DNA of 64,000 nt from SZUA-584 sp041656035 (GCA_964586785.1 CAZPHS010000003.1:69590-133589), one strand, 5' to 3'. Shown: positions 17,852 through 25,026, counted from the first letter of the stretch. Notes: generated by a model not told the origin, from the sequence alone. Translations and numbers: made by a program.

Positions 17852-18466
17852 TTATAAAAGCTCCTCCGCTCTTATCGCTCCGCTTTCTATCGCTTTTTGT
17901 TTTAAAACAATATAAAGTCCGGAAAAGGCGGTGGACATATACGGTCCGGCATAAACCAGCCAGAGTATACCCGCCGTTAAAGCGGAAAGAACGCCCCACC
18001 CTATAAAGCTTAAATACATAACGAAAATACCGCCCTTATGGCCTTTTGTCATTCTCATTGAAAGCGAAAGCGCGTCTGTAGCGCGAACTTTTGGGCAGTC
18101 CGCGAGTATGTAAGGAGTCATCGAATACGATATGCCCTTTATTATGCCGGGTATTATAAATAGCAGCGACCACAGAAAAGTAAAAAGATACATCCAAAGG
18201 ACGCCGCCAAGATTGCGACCGTAGTCCGCAAAACCTATATTGAACATATCGCTTATATCGCCGGCTATGCCTTTGTATACGCGTACACAAAAATAAGCGT
18301 AGCCGACCGCCAGCGGAGGAATAATAAATAATGCCGCGAAGCCTGCGGTAGCGCCGGTTACCGCGGAGGTTATAAGAGCAAACAGCAAATATACTCCCAG
18401 TGAAATTCCATACTGAGAGGTTACGGCGTCTTTTGCTTTTCGCTTTATTGCCGCTCTGTCAAACAT
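17852..18466 (-). CDS. DUF975 family integral membrane protein
   Basis: A 204-residue membrane protein with about five hydrophobic segments. The pattern fits the DUF975 family of Firmicutes: an N-terminal AxxRxxAKxxL-like helix, FSxxYxxGF-like stretch (MFNIGFADYGRNLGGVLWM), LWSLLFIIPGIIKGISYSMTPYI and a cytosolic loop with SLSMRMTKGHKG. Function is unknown. ATG follows AAGGAGGTC. It breaks the phage-like patch as an ordinary chromosomal gene and has its own terminator. Confidence 0.85.
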   Translation of the reverse strand: MFDRAAIKRKAKDAVTSQYGISLGVYLLFALITSAVTGATAGFAALFIIPPLAVGYAYFCVRVYKGIAGDISDMFNIGFADYGRNLGGVLWMYLFTFLWSLLFIIPGIIKGISYSMTPYILADCPKVRATDALSLSMRMTKGHKGGIFVMYLSFIGWGVLSALTAGILWLVYAGPYMSTAFSGLYIVLKQKAIESGAIRAEELL

Positions 18467-18586
18467 AAAAAGACCTCCTTAAGTATAATAATACATAGTG
18501 CCATTATATTACTTAACATTAGTCTTTGACAAGAATAACAATACCGTAAAAAATATCAAAGTACCAAAAAGCGGACTTAACATGAC

Positions 18587-18630
18587 TATAATGGGAACGT
18601 ATGTTCGACAGTCTAGAAATTTTAAGGAGG
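18587..18630 (+). promoter_or_regulatory. Orphan SOS-box promoter with ribosome-binding site and no gene
   Basis: TATAAT (18587-18592) is followed by GAACGTATGTTC (18595-18606), a perfect Gram-positive LexA-box core, and then AAGGAGG (18624-18630). No ATG/GTG/TTG start follows at a normal distance; the sequence runs into the 3' end of the opposing XRE gene. This looks like the control region of a lost SOS-induced gene. Confidence 0.6.
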
Positions 18631-18664
18631 CAAAATTACAGATAAGCAAAGACAAGCCGAAAAT

Positions 18665-19045
18665 CTATCGCTTGGTATCAGCTTTCTTGTTTTCGTTCAT
18701 TGTCTTTATAAGCTTTATCGCAAGGCTTAGCTCTTCTCCGCTTATGTTGCGCTCCGCCATTTCTTCGAGCATTTTTGGAGTTATGCCGCGGCTTGTAAGC
18801 GAAGACGGCAGCGCCGGCTGTTCAAGCGTTTTATAACGGCGGCTTTGCTCTATGCCAAGAAGATAGTCTGCCGAGCATCCGAGAGTGTCGCAAAGCTTTT
18901 CGAGAACCTCTATTGACGGGCGCTTGCGTCCGCTTTCTATCTCCGCCAGGAAAGCCTGCGTGATTCCCACGCGAGCCGAGAGCTGAGCCTGTGTAAGTCC
19001 TTGCTGTTTGCGCTTTAGCTTTAATTTTTTAGGGAGGCCGTTCAA
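18665..19045 (-). CDS. XRE-family repressor (CI-like)
   Basis: A 126-residue regulator. Residues 5-62 form a lambda-repressor-like helix-turn-helix (LKRKQQGLTQAQLSARVGITQAFLAEIESGRKRPSIEVLEKLCDTLG split here only for reading, with the recognition helix around QAFLAEIES). The C-terminal part is short and helical and does not look like a LexA-type protease domain, so this repressor would not be cleaved by RecA. It starts with TTG after AAGGAA. It is divergent from the Cro-like gene at 19187 with shared operator sequence between, the typical layout of a phage or ICE switch. Confidence 0.8.
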   Translation of the reverse strand: MNGLPKKLKLKRKQQGLTQAQLSARVGITQAFLAEIESGRKRPSIEVLEKLCDTLGCSADYLLGIEQSRRYKTLEQPALPSSLTSRGITPKMLEEMAERNISGEELSLAIKLIKTMNENKKADTKR

Positions 19046-19114
19046 ATAAATAATTTCCTTTACGCAAATTGTGTTACATATGGATTATAGCCGAGAGCGA
19101 TAGAATTGTAAAGT

Positions 19115-19157
19115 ATAGCTTTAAGCTATTGACAATCTGCCGTATTTTGGCTAGGGT
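19115..19157 (+). promoter_or_regulatory. Operator and promoter between divergent XRE genes
   Basis: Palindrome ATAGCT-TTA-AGCTAT (19115-19129) abuts TTGACA (19129-19134), with a poor -10 (TAGGGT, 19152-19157) at 17-bp spacing. The palindrome is the best candidate operator for either XRE protein. Confidence 0.5.
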
Positions 19158-19186
19158 TATGCCATGGGGAATATGGAGGTGAGGAC

Positions 19187-19414
19187 ATGAGAGTGATACT
19201 GGCTATGATACGCGAGGGTGCGAATATTTCGCAAACACAGATTTCAAGAAACGCGGGAATATCACAGGGTTATTATTCGGATATTGAATGTGGTTTACGC
19301 TGCCCGTCACCCGATGTTGCGGTGCGCATTGCGCGAGTGCTTGATATTCCTGAAGGCGAGATATTTCGCGTTTTTTATGACGAAAAACAAAGGAGAAAAA
19401 AAGATGCGGTATAG
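19187..19414 (+). CDS. Cro-like XRE helix-turn-helix protein
   Basis: A 75-residue single-domain DNA-binding protein with helix-turn-helix residues 12-45 (ISQTQISRNAGISQGYYSDIE). Start follows GGAGGTGAGG. It is divergent from the CI-like gene and leads the short rightward gene string 19187-20428, so it probably acts as the opposing regulator in a phage-derived switch. Confidence 0.75.
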   Translation: MRVILAMIREGANISQTQISRNAGISQGYYSDIECGLRCPSPDVAVRIARVLDIPEGEIFRVFYDEKQRRKKDAV

Positions 19415-19454
19415 TTGTTTTAAAAAGAGACGAAGGCTCGCGGGGGAGGCTTAA
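19404..19454 (+). CDS. Possible 16-residue basic peptide
   Basis: AAAGGAG precedes an ATG at good spacing, and the frame codes for a 16-residue Arg/Lys-rich peptide before TAA. It overlaps the end of the Cro-like gene and ends just before the next gene. It may be a leader peptide that couples translation, or chance. Confidence 0.25.
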   Translation: MRYSCFKKRRRLAGEA

Positions 19455-19459
19455 CTTTT

Positions 19460-19669
19460 ATGCGGCGGCAAGACCGTTTTGAGGGTGAGGCGGAGCAGCC
19501 GCCTGCGGTTATGTTTTGCGGCTGCTGCGGCGGGCCAATAAGACATGGGTGCGGTTATTATGTTTTCGAGGATTTGGATATCTGCGATATATGCGCAAAA
19601 AGGTTTGCATGGTTTACATTTTTGGAACAAGCCGAGCGGCGCACCGCAATGCCGGAAAACTGGCTGTGA
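19460..19669 (+). CDS. Small zinc-ribbon-like phage protein
   Basis: A 69-residue protein with two CxxC pairs (CGCCGGPI near residues 17-20 and CDICAKRF near 44-47), which would form a zinc ribbon. Its charged N-terminus and C-terminal helix are otherwise featureless. GGGGGAGG precedes the ATG. It is between the Cro-like gene and the ArpU-like gene, a position where small early phage proteins are common. No function known. Confidence 0.55.
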   Translation: MRRQDRFEGEAEQPPAVMFCGCCGGPIRHGCGYYVFEDLDICDICAKRFAWFTFLEQAERRTAMPENWL

Positions 19670-19678
19670 GGAAGGTTT

Positions 19679-20149
19679 ATGAGAGAAGTGGAAATGTTTT
19701 TGAAGGACTACTGGTATGCCGCGCGAAGCGTCGGCAGGCTGATGCTCGATCTTTCGGCCGCGCGCCACGCTTACGAGCAAAGCTGCCAGAGCGTTCCCTT
19801 ATCCGGCGGATTTATAAAAACGGGGAGACCGCGCTACGCGGCAAACAGCGCGGTTGAGAAGGCGGCGATAATCGCCGTAGACCAGTTTCGTGCCGAGGTT
19901 GAAAGCATAGAGCGGCGGCTTGCGGGGGAGCGGCGCACGTTGGAGTTTATAGAGCAAACCGTTAACAAAGCGAGGCTGACCGCGCCGGAAGCCGGATATG
20001 TGCGGCTGCGGTATTTTGAGGGAAAAAGCGTGGAAGCCGCGGCGCAGCGTTTGTTTTGCTCCGTCGCGACGGCGGGGCGGCTTCGCGTATCGGCGCTTGA
20101 TAAAATTGAATCGGCGCTCAAAGGCGGCAAGGCGGCCGGTGCGCTTTAA
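19679..20149 (+). CDS. ArpU/sigma-like phage transcriptional regulator
   Basis: A 156-residue protein. The first 110 residues are helical. Residues 110-150 (APEAGYVRLRYFEGKSVEAAAQRL then VATAGRLRVSALDKIE) form a sigma region-4-type helix-turn-helix, as in the DUF1492/ArpU/RinA late-gene activators of phages from Firmicutes. It probably activated late phage genes that are no longer beside it. Shine-Dalgarno GAGGAAGG is close to the start. Confidence 0.65.
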   Translation: MREVEMFLKDYWYAARSVGRLMLDLSAARHAYEQSCQSVPLSGGFIKTGRPRYAANSAVEKAAIIAVDQFRAEVESIERRLAGERRTLEFIEQTVNKARLTAPEAGYVRLRYFEGKSVEAAAQRLFCSVATAGRLRVSALDKIESALKGGKAAGAL

Positions 20150-20203
20150 CGGAATAACTTTTAGTGTAAAAGGGCAAAATACCGTCAAAAAAGGAGTGGC
20201 GTT

Positions 20204-20428
20204 ATGAGCGAATACTTTAAGCTGACGGATATTGACACGCTGATTAAAAAGGAAGGCGATATGGCTTTTGTTTTCGACGCTTCCGTTGACGACTGGGTGC
20301 GGGACAAAAACGACATACTTGTAAACAGTTTCGAGGAGCAGGACGGAGAGCATACGGCAGAATGCGTGCCTATAAGCGAAGACGACGCGCGCGACTGGAT
20401 TGCGCGCAGAAGAGAGGGCATAGAATAA
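20204..20428 (+). CDS. Small acidic hypothetical protein
   Basis: A 74-residue acidic protein (DIDTLIKKEGD, DDARDWIARRREG) with AAAGGAGTGGCG before its ATG. No recognised family. It is the last gene of the phage-like string and is closed by a terminator. Confidence 0.5.
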   Translation: MSEYFKLTDIDTLIKKEGDMAFVFDASVDDWVRDKNDILVNSFEEQDGEHTAECVPISEDDARDWIARRREGIE

Positions 20429-20451
20429 GGCGCTTGTATGGAAGCGTTTTG

Positions 20452-20487
20452 GGGCGGGCAATCGTAATGAAAGCCCGCTCTTTTTTT
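20452..20487 (+). terminator. Terminator of the phage-like gene string
   Basis: GCGGGC (20454-20459) pairs with GCCCGC (20473-20478), extended by two more pairs, then T7. Confidence 0.8.
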
Positions 20488-20494
20488 ATACCGT

Positions 20495-20523
20495 TTGATA
20501 TATAATAAAAGCCGGTATATTAT
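20495..20523 (+). promoter_or_regulatory. Sigma-A-like promoter of the 20569 gene
   Basis: TTGATA (20495-20500), 17-bp spacer, TATTAT (20518-20523). Confidence 0.65.
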
Positions 20524-20568
20524 TATGTTACAGAGTGTTGTAAACATATTAATATGCGGGGTGTTTTT

Positions 20569-20901
20569 ATGAATACTTTTTTTGTGTCTCTTGATATTAA
20601 CGGCGCAGTGCGGGCAATCAGCGATGCGGTTATAAGGGGAAGCATAACGGGAGAGCTTATAGACCATTACGAAGCGTCTGCGCCAAACGGCACGGGGTTT
20701 GTTATGCTTGTATTCGAGAAGCATTATTACCGGGCGGGAAACAGGCTTACGCTTACAGTGGCTATAGACGATTTGGAAGGCAAAACGCGCGTACACAGCG
20801 TTGGCGGCGGAGGAGGAGAAGGATTGTTTCGTTTTGACTGGGGCGCTTCCAAAAACTTTTCGAACATCGTTTCCGACGTGCTCGCGCCTTACCGGTTGTA
20901 A
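20569..20901 (+). CDS. DUF6054-like small protein
   Basis: A 110-residue soluble protein with a conserved-looking core: FVMLVFEKHYYRAGNRLTLTV, then a glycine-rich VGGGGGEGLFRFDWGA motif and a C-terminal helix. This pattern resembles the DUF6054 proteins of Clostridia; function unknown. Start chosen at the second Met because GCGGGGTG lies seven bases before it; the ATG at 20554 overlaps that site. It has its own promoter. Confidence 0.6.
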   Translation: MNTFFVSLDINGAVRAISDAVIRGSITGELIDHYEASAPNGTGFVMLVFEKHYYRAGNRLTLTVAIDDLEGKTRVHSVGGGGGEGLFRFDWGASKNFSNIVSDVLAPYRL

Positions 20902-21081
20902 GCGGCGTATACACTTTAATTTATTGCGCGCGAATGTCCAATACAAACGCGGCGTGCATTAAGCGCCTTTTCGCGCTCCCTTCTCATATTTCGCTGAACA
21001 AATTCTGTATACGGGCGTAAAAAGAATAATAACAACAATGTGTATTTTTGAATATGTATAGTCATAGGGGGGTGAAAACTT

Positions 21082-21198
21082 ATGTGTTGCGGAAATTCTT
21101 ACTGCCGGTGGGGACGCGGCGGCTGTTATCGCGGAGGCTGCGGAGGCTGGGGCGGAGGCTGGGGCGGCTGTTGCCGTCGCGGCTGTCGCTGCTGGTAG
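21082..21198 (+). CDS. Gly/Cys/Trp-rich 38-residue peptide
   Basis: GGGGGGTG eight bases before ATG supports translation. The peptide of 38 residues has 9 Cys, 14 Gly, 5 Trp and 6 Arg, begins MCCGNSYCRWGRGG, has a GGWGGGWGG core and ends in a Cys/Arg-rich tail. It resembles metal-binding or structural (spore-coat/keratin-like) micropeptides rather than any known enzyme. No modifying enzyme gene is adjacent, so a RiPP precursor is not supported. A GC-rich hairpin without T-run follows (21206-21227). Confidence 0.5.
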   Translation: MCCGNSYCRWGRGGCYRGGCGGWGGGWGGCCRRGCRCW

Positions 21199-21333
21199 TA
21201 TAACAGGCTCGCCGTATAAGGCGGGCCGTACATTAATAATCATCTGCTCCCCCCGGGTTGTTTTTTTGGCGCGTTCGCGGCGCTCGCCGGCGTATTTATG
21301 CTTATCGGGCGCCGCGCAAATATAAAACAAATC

Positions 21334-21453
21334 TCAGCCGTCGTGAGGATTAACCTCTCCGCTGTGAACAATCCTTATGTTTTCCGGCAGACCCAAATTG
21401 TTATCCCTGTCTTTTATCTTAGGCGATTTTTTTCTTTCCTTTTTGCGTTTCAT
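21334..21453 (-). CDS. Small basic hypothetical protein
   Basis: A 39-residue protein starting MKRKKERKKSPKIKDRDNN and ending in an acidic/His tail (HSGEVNPHDG). AAAGGAG with 9-bp spacing precedes its ATG; a longer frame to 21552 has no such site. The opposing orientation to the Gly/Cys peptide makes the two convergent. No family recognised. Confidence 0.5.
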   Translation of the reverse strand: MKRKKERKKSPKIKDRDNNLGLPENIRIVHSGEVNPHDG

Positions 21454-21538
21454 TTGACGAAACTCCTTTCTTTGGTTTGTATTTAGTATGTGCAAACGCC
21501 AAAAAGGATAGTCATAAAAAAATGTTCGGAAACAGGTA

Positions 21539-21567
21539 TTGACAGCTAACATTTGTTAGCTTATTCT
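21539..21567 (+). promoter_or_regulatory. TetR promoter with perfect 18-bp operator in the spacer
   Basis: TTGACA (21539-21544), 17-bp spacer, TATTCT (21562-21567). The spacer holds a perfect palindrome, AGCTAACA-TT-TGTTAGCT (21544-21561). A repressor bound there would block RNA polymerase, so autoregulation by the downstream TetR protein is likely. Confidence 0.8.
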
Positions 21568-21581
21568 ATGGAAAGAATGCC

Positions 21582-22220
21582 ATGGGGAAAAATATGACGG
21601 GAACACAAATAACAAAAGAAAAAATACTGTACACAGCGATAGATTTATTTTCCGAAAAGGGATATAAGGAAATCACTGTACGGAAAATCGCTAAGCAGGT
21701 TGGTATAAAGGCCAGCTCAATATACAAGCATTACAAAAATAAAGAGGATATTTTAAACAGTATATTTGAATTATTCAGGCATGAAATGAACAGGTCGGCT
21801 GTTATTGATAAACCGCTGGGGAAAATATATCCAAACATAAGTATAAAAGACTATCTTGATAAGTCCTATGAAGTATTCAAAACGGTAATGTGGACGCCGC
21901 TGACGATGAAAATTGCCAAAATAATAAATATTGAGCAGCAAAGGGATGAGTCAGTAAGAGCTTTTTTTATTGAGGAGCTGATTGATAAACCGAATTTAAT
22001 ACTTAAAAATGTGCTTGAAAGTATGATTGAGAATAAAATTTTAGCGCCTATTGACGCGGAAGCGGCGGCAAGGGAGTATAATGCGTATATTATTTTTCTT
22101 TATTATGAGCAGAACTTTCTTAAGCAAAGCCCGTGCCTTGAGGAAATCGACATTAAAATGAAAAAGCACAACGAGTTTTTTATCGAGAATATATTAAAAG
22201 ATGTGAGGACAATCAAATGA
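21582..22220 (+). CDS. TetR-family transcriptional regulator
   Basis: A 212-residue repressor. Residues 8-57 form the TetR helix-turn-helix (LFSEKGYKEITVRKIAKQVGIKASSIYKHYKNKEDIL region). The remaining helical domain binds an unknown ligand or forms the dimer. Either the ATG at 21582 (after GGAAAG) or the one at 21594 could be used. It overlaps the flavoprotein gene by four bases, so both are co-regulated from the operator upstream. Confidence 0.9.
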   Translation: MGKNMTGTQITKEKILYTAIDLFSEKGYKEITVRKIAKQVGIKASSIYKHYKNKEDILNSIFELFRHEMNRSAVIDKPLGKIYPNISIKDYLDKSYEVFKTVMWTPLTMKIAKIINIEQQRDESVRAFFIEELIDKPNLILKNVLESMIENKILAPIDAEAAAREYNAYIIFLYYEQNFLKQSPCLEEIDIKMKKHNEFFIENILKDVRTIK

Positions 22221-23005
22221 AAGTTTTAGCTGTTATAGGAAGCCCGCGTAAAACGGGTAACACTTACAAAGCGGTTGCAAGGATTGAGCGGTTGCTGGCC
22301 GGCAGGGATAATACTATAGACTTCGAATATTTGTTTCTTGTCGACTATAATCTTAAAACCTGCACCGGCTGTTTCAACTGTATCGCAAAAGGCGAAGAAA
22401 AATGTCCGTTGATAGACGACAGGGATATAATTAAAGGAAAAATGGACGAAGCCGACGGAATCATTTTTGCAGCGCCGAGCTATGCAATGGGCGTGCCGGC
22501 AATATTTAAAAATTTAATAGACAGGTTTGCGTATACTCTGCATCGTCCATGCTTTTTCGACAAGGTATTCTTAGCCGTTATGACAATAGGCGGGGTTATG
22601 GGGGGCAAGCGGACGCTCAATCAAATCACAACGCTCGCGGCGGGCGCTAAGAAAGTAATCAAGCTGGGTATATGCGCACCGCCGGTTGCTTTGGCCGGTA
22701 TTGAAAAAAGCAGTGCCAAAAGTATAAAAAAAGCGTCGAAGGTGTTTTATAAAAGCTTGCTGAAAAAGCAAAGAAAGCTGCCGGGAATCGGAGATTGGGC
22801 ATATTTTCACGCGTTTAAAAGCTTTTGCGCATTTGAGTGTTATCGGAAAGTTTGCCCTGCGGACGTCGATTATTATCAGTCCAAAAAGGAGTATTTCTTT
22901 CCTATAAAGGGGCGTCCGTTCCGCAGGGCGGCGGGAAAGATTATTAGCGTGCTGACGCGGTTTGGGCTTAAGATAATGGTTAAAGAGCGTCAGCGGCAAA
23001 ATTAG
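22217..23005 (+). CDS. Flavodoxin-fold NAD(P)H-dependent FMN reductase
   Basis: A 262-residue protein of the NADPH-dependent FMN reductase/iron-sulfur flavoprotein group. The N-terminus has the flavin-binding GSPRKTGNT and later FAAPSYAMGVPAIFKNLIDR motifs. Cys residues in CTGCFNCIAKGEEKCP near residue 55 match the compact cluster motif of iron-sulfur flavoproteins, so a 4Fe-4S site is possible. The C-terminal 80 residues are basic and of unknown function. Coupled to TetR, it may detoxify a quinone, nitro compound or other electrophile that also acts as inducer. Confidence 0.85.
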   Translation: MKVLAVIGSPRKTGNTYKAVARIERLLAGRDNTIDFEYLFLVDYNLKTCTGCFNCIAKGEEKCPLIDDRDIIKGKMDEADGIIFAAPSYAMGVPAIFKNLIDRFAYTLHRPCFFDKVFLAVMTIGGVMGGKRTLNQITTLAAGAKKVIKLGICAPPVALAGIEKSSAKSIKKASKVFYKSLLKKQRKLPGIGDWAYFHAFKSFCAFECYRKVCPADVDYYQSKKEYFFPIKGRPFRRAAGKIISVLTRFGLKIMVKERQRQN

Positions 23006-23028
23006 GGCGCCGGAACGCGCTGTTTTTT
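23006..23028 (+). terminator. Weak terminator after the flavoprotein gene
   Basis: Five-base stem GGCGC/GCGCT (one G-U pair), CGGAAC loop, then GT6. Confidence 0.45.
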
Positions 23029-23108
23029 GCTTTAAAGCCTTAAGAATTTATTGATAGTCATTATAGAATAAAGTATAATTTAATATATTTAAACGGAGGT
23101 ATAATAAA

Positions 23109-23546
23109 ATGAAAAAGACCGGTTATGTGCTGGGTATTGTCGGAGGATGCTTTGCTCTTGTCATCGCGTTCGCAAGCCTCTTGGGCGGGCTGTTTTTTAT
23201 TATGGGAGGGCGGGCGTTTTTCTCTGAGATTATTGACGCCGTAAACCAATTGACCAAAATTAACGGATCGTGGAACATAATTAGACCGAACATTGTCAGT
23301 TTTTCAATCAGCATAATCTTTTTTTATGTTTTTGTTATGTGCCTTGCCGCGGGTATATTAGGGCTTATAGGCGCGGTGTCGGTTTGCAAGGACAATGTAA
23401 AGGCGGGCGTGCTTATGTTGGTGGGCGCGGGGCTTTGTTTTATAACTCCCGCGGTTGGTTTTATACCTATGGTTCTGCTTCTATTAGGCGGTATTTTCGC
23501 TCTTTCTAAAGAAAAGCCGGAACAAAACGTACAGGCACAGAAATAA
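23109..23546 (+). CDS. DUF4064-like membrane protein
   Basis: A 145-residue protein with four transmembrane segments (about 8-30, 62-88, 95-110, 113-130) and a short polar C-terminal tail. The MKKTGYVLGIVGGCFAL start and the GLIGAVSVCKDNVKAGVLMLVGA stretch fit the DUF4064 family. Function unknown. AACGGAGGTATAATAAA precedes the ATG. It stands alone. Confidence 0.75.
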   Translation: MKKTGYVLGIVGGCFALVIAFASLLGGLFFIMGGRAFFSEIIDAVNQLTKINGSWNIIRPNIVSFSISIIFFYVFVMCLAAGILGLIGAVSVCKDNVKAGVLMLVGAGLCFITPAVGFIPMVLLLLGGIFALSKEKPEQNVQAQK

Positions 23547-23556
23547 AACAGCGATT

Positions 23557-23595
23557 ATATACGCGTAATGCTGAATATACGCGTAAATGTTGAAT
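23557..23595 (+). repeat. Imperfect tandem repeat before the ABC ATPase promoter
   Basis: Two copies of about 20 bases, ATATACGCGTAATGCTGAAT and a copy with one insertion and one substitution, run head to tail (second at 23575) and end just before the -35 box. They could bind a regulator. Confidence 0.5.
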
Positions 23596-23602
23596 TTGTG
23601 CA

Positions 23603-23632
23603 TTGACATTATACATATATAAAATATATAAT
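23603..23632 (+). promoter_or_regulatory. Promoter of the sugar ABC ATPase gene
   Basis: TTGACA (23603-23608), 18-bp spacer, TATAAT (23627-23632): both boxes are consensus. Transcription should start near 23639, about 260 bases before the coding region. Confidence 0.8.
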
Positions 23633-23638
23633 TTACAA

Positions 23639-23898
23639 GTAAAAGTGGATTATATATTGGCTTAAATTGTTATGAAAACAGCGGCTGTTTGGCCGTTAAT
23701 ATTTGGGGCAATCCCCAAATAATGCGGTCCGGGCGACTCCACTTATTTGTCCGGATACGTAAAAGAAAAGGAGGCAAGAATTATCCGCATCAGCTTGCGG
23801 TGCAGCAGTGTGGAGACCTGCTGTAAAGCCATCGTCACGTATGCGGGCGTTGGCGAGCTGCGCAGTTAGCGGACGCTGTGCGCGGCAGAGCTGTACAA
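23639..23898 (+). promoter_or_regulatory. Long structured 5' leader, candidate cis-regulatory RNA
   Basis: The leader contains a perfect 9-bp hairpin with CAAT loop (23700-23721), a CAGCAG/CTGCTG stem, and a GC-rich stem 23857-23864 with 23879-23886 that ends twelve bases before the ATG and could mask translation start. A strong AAGGAGG at 23768-23774 has no ATG/GTG/TTG within normal range; only ATT codons follow, opening a 33-codon frame ending TAG at about 23868. It matches no riboswitch class I can recall. Confidence 0.5.
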
Positions 23899-25026
23899 AT
23901 GGCAAACGTAACACTAAAAAACATCAAGAAGGAATACGACAAACATGTAGTCGCGGTGGAGGATTTCAACCTTGAAATTAAAGACAAGGAATTTATCGTT
24001 CTGGTTGGGCCTTCCGGCTGCGGAAAAACCACTACGCTTCGCATGGTGGCGGGGCTTGAAGAAATCACGGACGGCGAGATCTACATAGGCGATACGCTCG
24101 TGAACAATATCCCTCCGAAAGATAGGGATATCGCTATGGTCTTTCAAAACTACGCTCTATACCCTCACATGTCGGTGTTCGAGAACATGGCGTTCGCGCT
24201 TAAACTTCGTAAAGAACCCAAAAACACTATAAACGAAAAAGTCAGGCGCGCGGCGGAAATATTGAATATTACCGATTTGCTTGAGCGCAAACCTAAAGCG
24301 CTTTCCGGCGGACAGCGGCAGCGTGTTGCCATAGGGCGCGCTATTGTGCGCGAACCTAAAGTGTTCCTTATGGACGAGCCGTTATCAAACCTTGACGCTA
24401 AACTTCGTAATCAGATGCGTGCGGAAATCATCAAGCTGCGCGAGAGAATTGACACCACATTTATATACGTAACGCATGACCAAACCGAAGCGATGACGCT
24501 TGGCGATCGTATTGTCATTATGAAAGACGGTTTTATTCAGCAAATAGGAACGCCTCAGGAGGTTTTCAACCGTCCCGCGAACCTGTTTGTGGCCGGCTTT
24601 ATAGGCTCGCCGCAGATGAACTTTTTGTCCGCGGAATTAACTCTTTCCGGCGGAAAATATGTTGTGCGTATTAAAGACCAGGATGTGGTGCTGTCTGATA
24701 AAAGGCAGGAGTTCTTTAAACAAAAGCGCCAAACGCCCTGCAGGGTAATAATGGGTGTGCGTCCGGAGCATATGGTTGTGGTACCGCCCGATACTCCAAA
24801 CTGTTCAAAGGTGCGAGTGGACGTATCCGAAATGATGGGCAGCGAGGTTTACCTGCATGTTGAGTTCGGTGAAACAATTATGATTATTCGCGTTAAGACA
24901 CACGATATAAATAAATATGTATTTGAGCCGGGCAAAGAGAACTACATATACTTTAAGATTCCGGCACCGGCGGTTCATTTATTTGAAGCGACCACGGAAA
25001 AGAACCTTCTACTGACAAAGAATTAA
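23899..25026 (+). CDS. Sugar ABC transporter ATP-binding protein (UgpC/MsmK-like)
   Basis: A 375-residue MalK-type ATPase that energises carbohydrate importers at the membrane. Walker A GPSGCGKTT, Q-loop QNYALYPHMSV, signature LSGGQRQR, Walker B VFLMDEPLSNLDA and the His switch THDQTEAM are all present, followed by the C-terminal OB/TOBE regulatory domain (about 235-370). No permease or binding-protein gene is adjacent, as with the shared MsmK ATPases that serve several transporters. Start at ATG of MANVTL is chosen by homology; no clear Shine-Dalgarno precedes it, which fits control by the leader. The GTG at 23878 is an alternative. Confidence 0.93.
   Translation: MANVTLKNIKKEYDKHVVAVEDFNLEIKDKEFIVLVGPSGCGKTTTLRMVAGLEEITDGEIYIGDTLVNNIPPKDRDIAMVFQNYALYPHMSVFENMAFALKLRKEPKNTINEKVRRAAEILNITDLLERKPKALSGGQRQRVAIGRAIVREPKVFLMDEPLSNLDAKLRNQMRAEIIKLRERIDTTFIYVTHDQTEAMTLGDRIVIMKDGFIQQIGTPQEVFNRPANLFVAGFIGSPQMNFLSAELTLSGGKYVVRIKDQDVVLSDKRQEFFKQKRQTPCRVIMGVRPEHMVVVPPDTPNCSKVRVDVSEMMGSEVYLHVEFGETIMIIRVKTHDINKYVFEPGKENYIYFKIPAPAVHLFEATTEKNLLLTKN

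Noticed and set aside
18498..18836. 112-codon plus-strand frame crossing the orphan SOS promoter and the CI-like gene
   Set aside because: It begins upstream of the TATAAT and runs antisense into a convincing XRE gene; no Shine-Dalgarno.
21206..21227. Hairpin after the micropeptide as terminator
   Set aside because: Eight-base stem with G-U pair but no T-run on either strand.
20959..21330. 123-codon minus-strand frame over the micropeptide
   Set aside because: Low-complexity Ala/Pro/Ser translation of the Gly-rich repeat in the other strand; no ribosome-binding site.
23639..23898. Group II intron or SRP RNA fragment in the leader
   Set aside because: Isolated similarity such as CGTATGCGGG was not supported by the domain V hairpin or by the SRP GGAAG/AGGC core.
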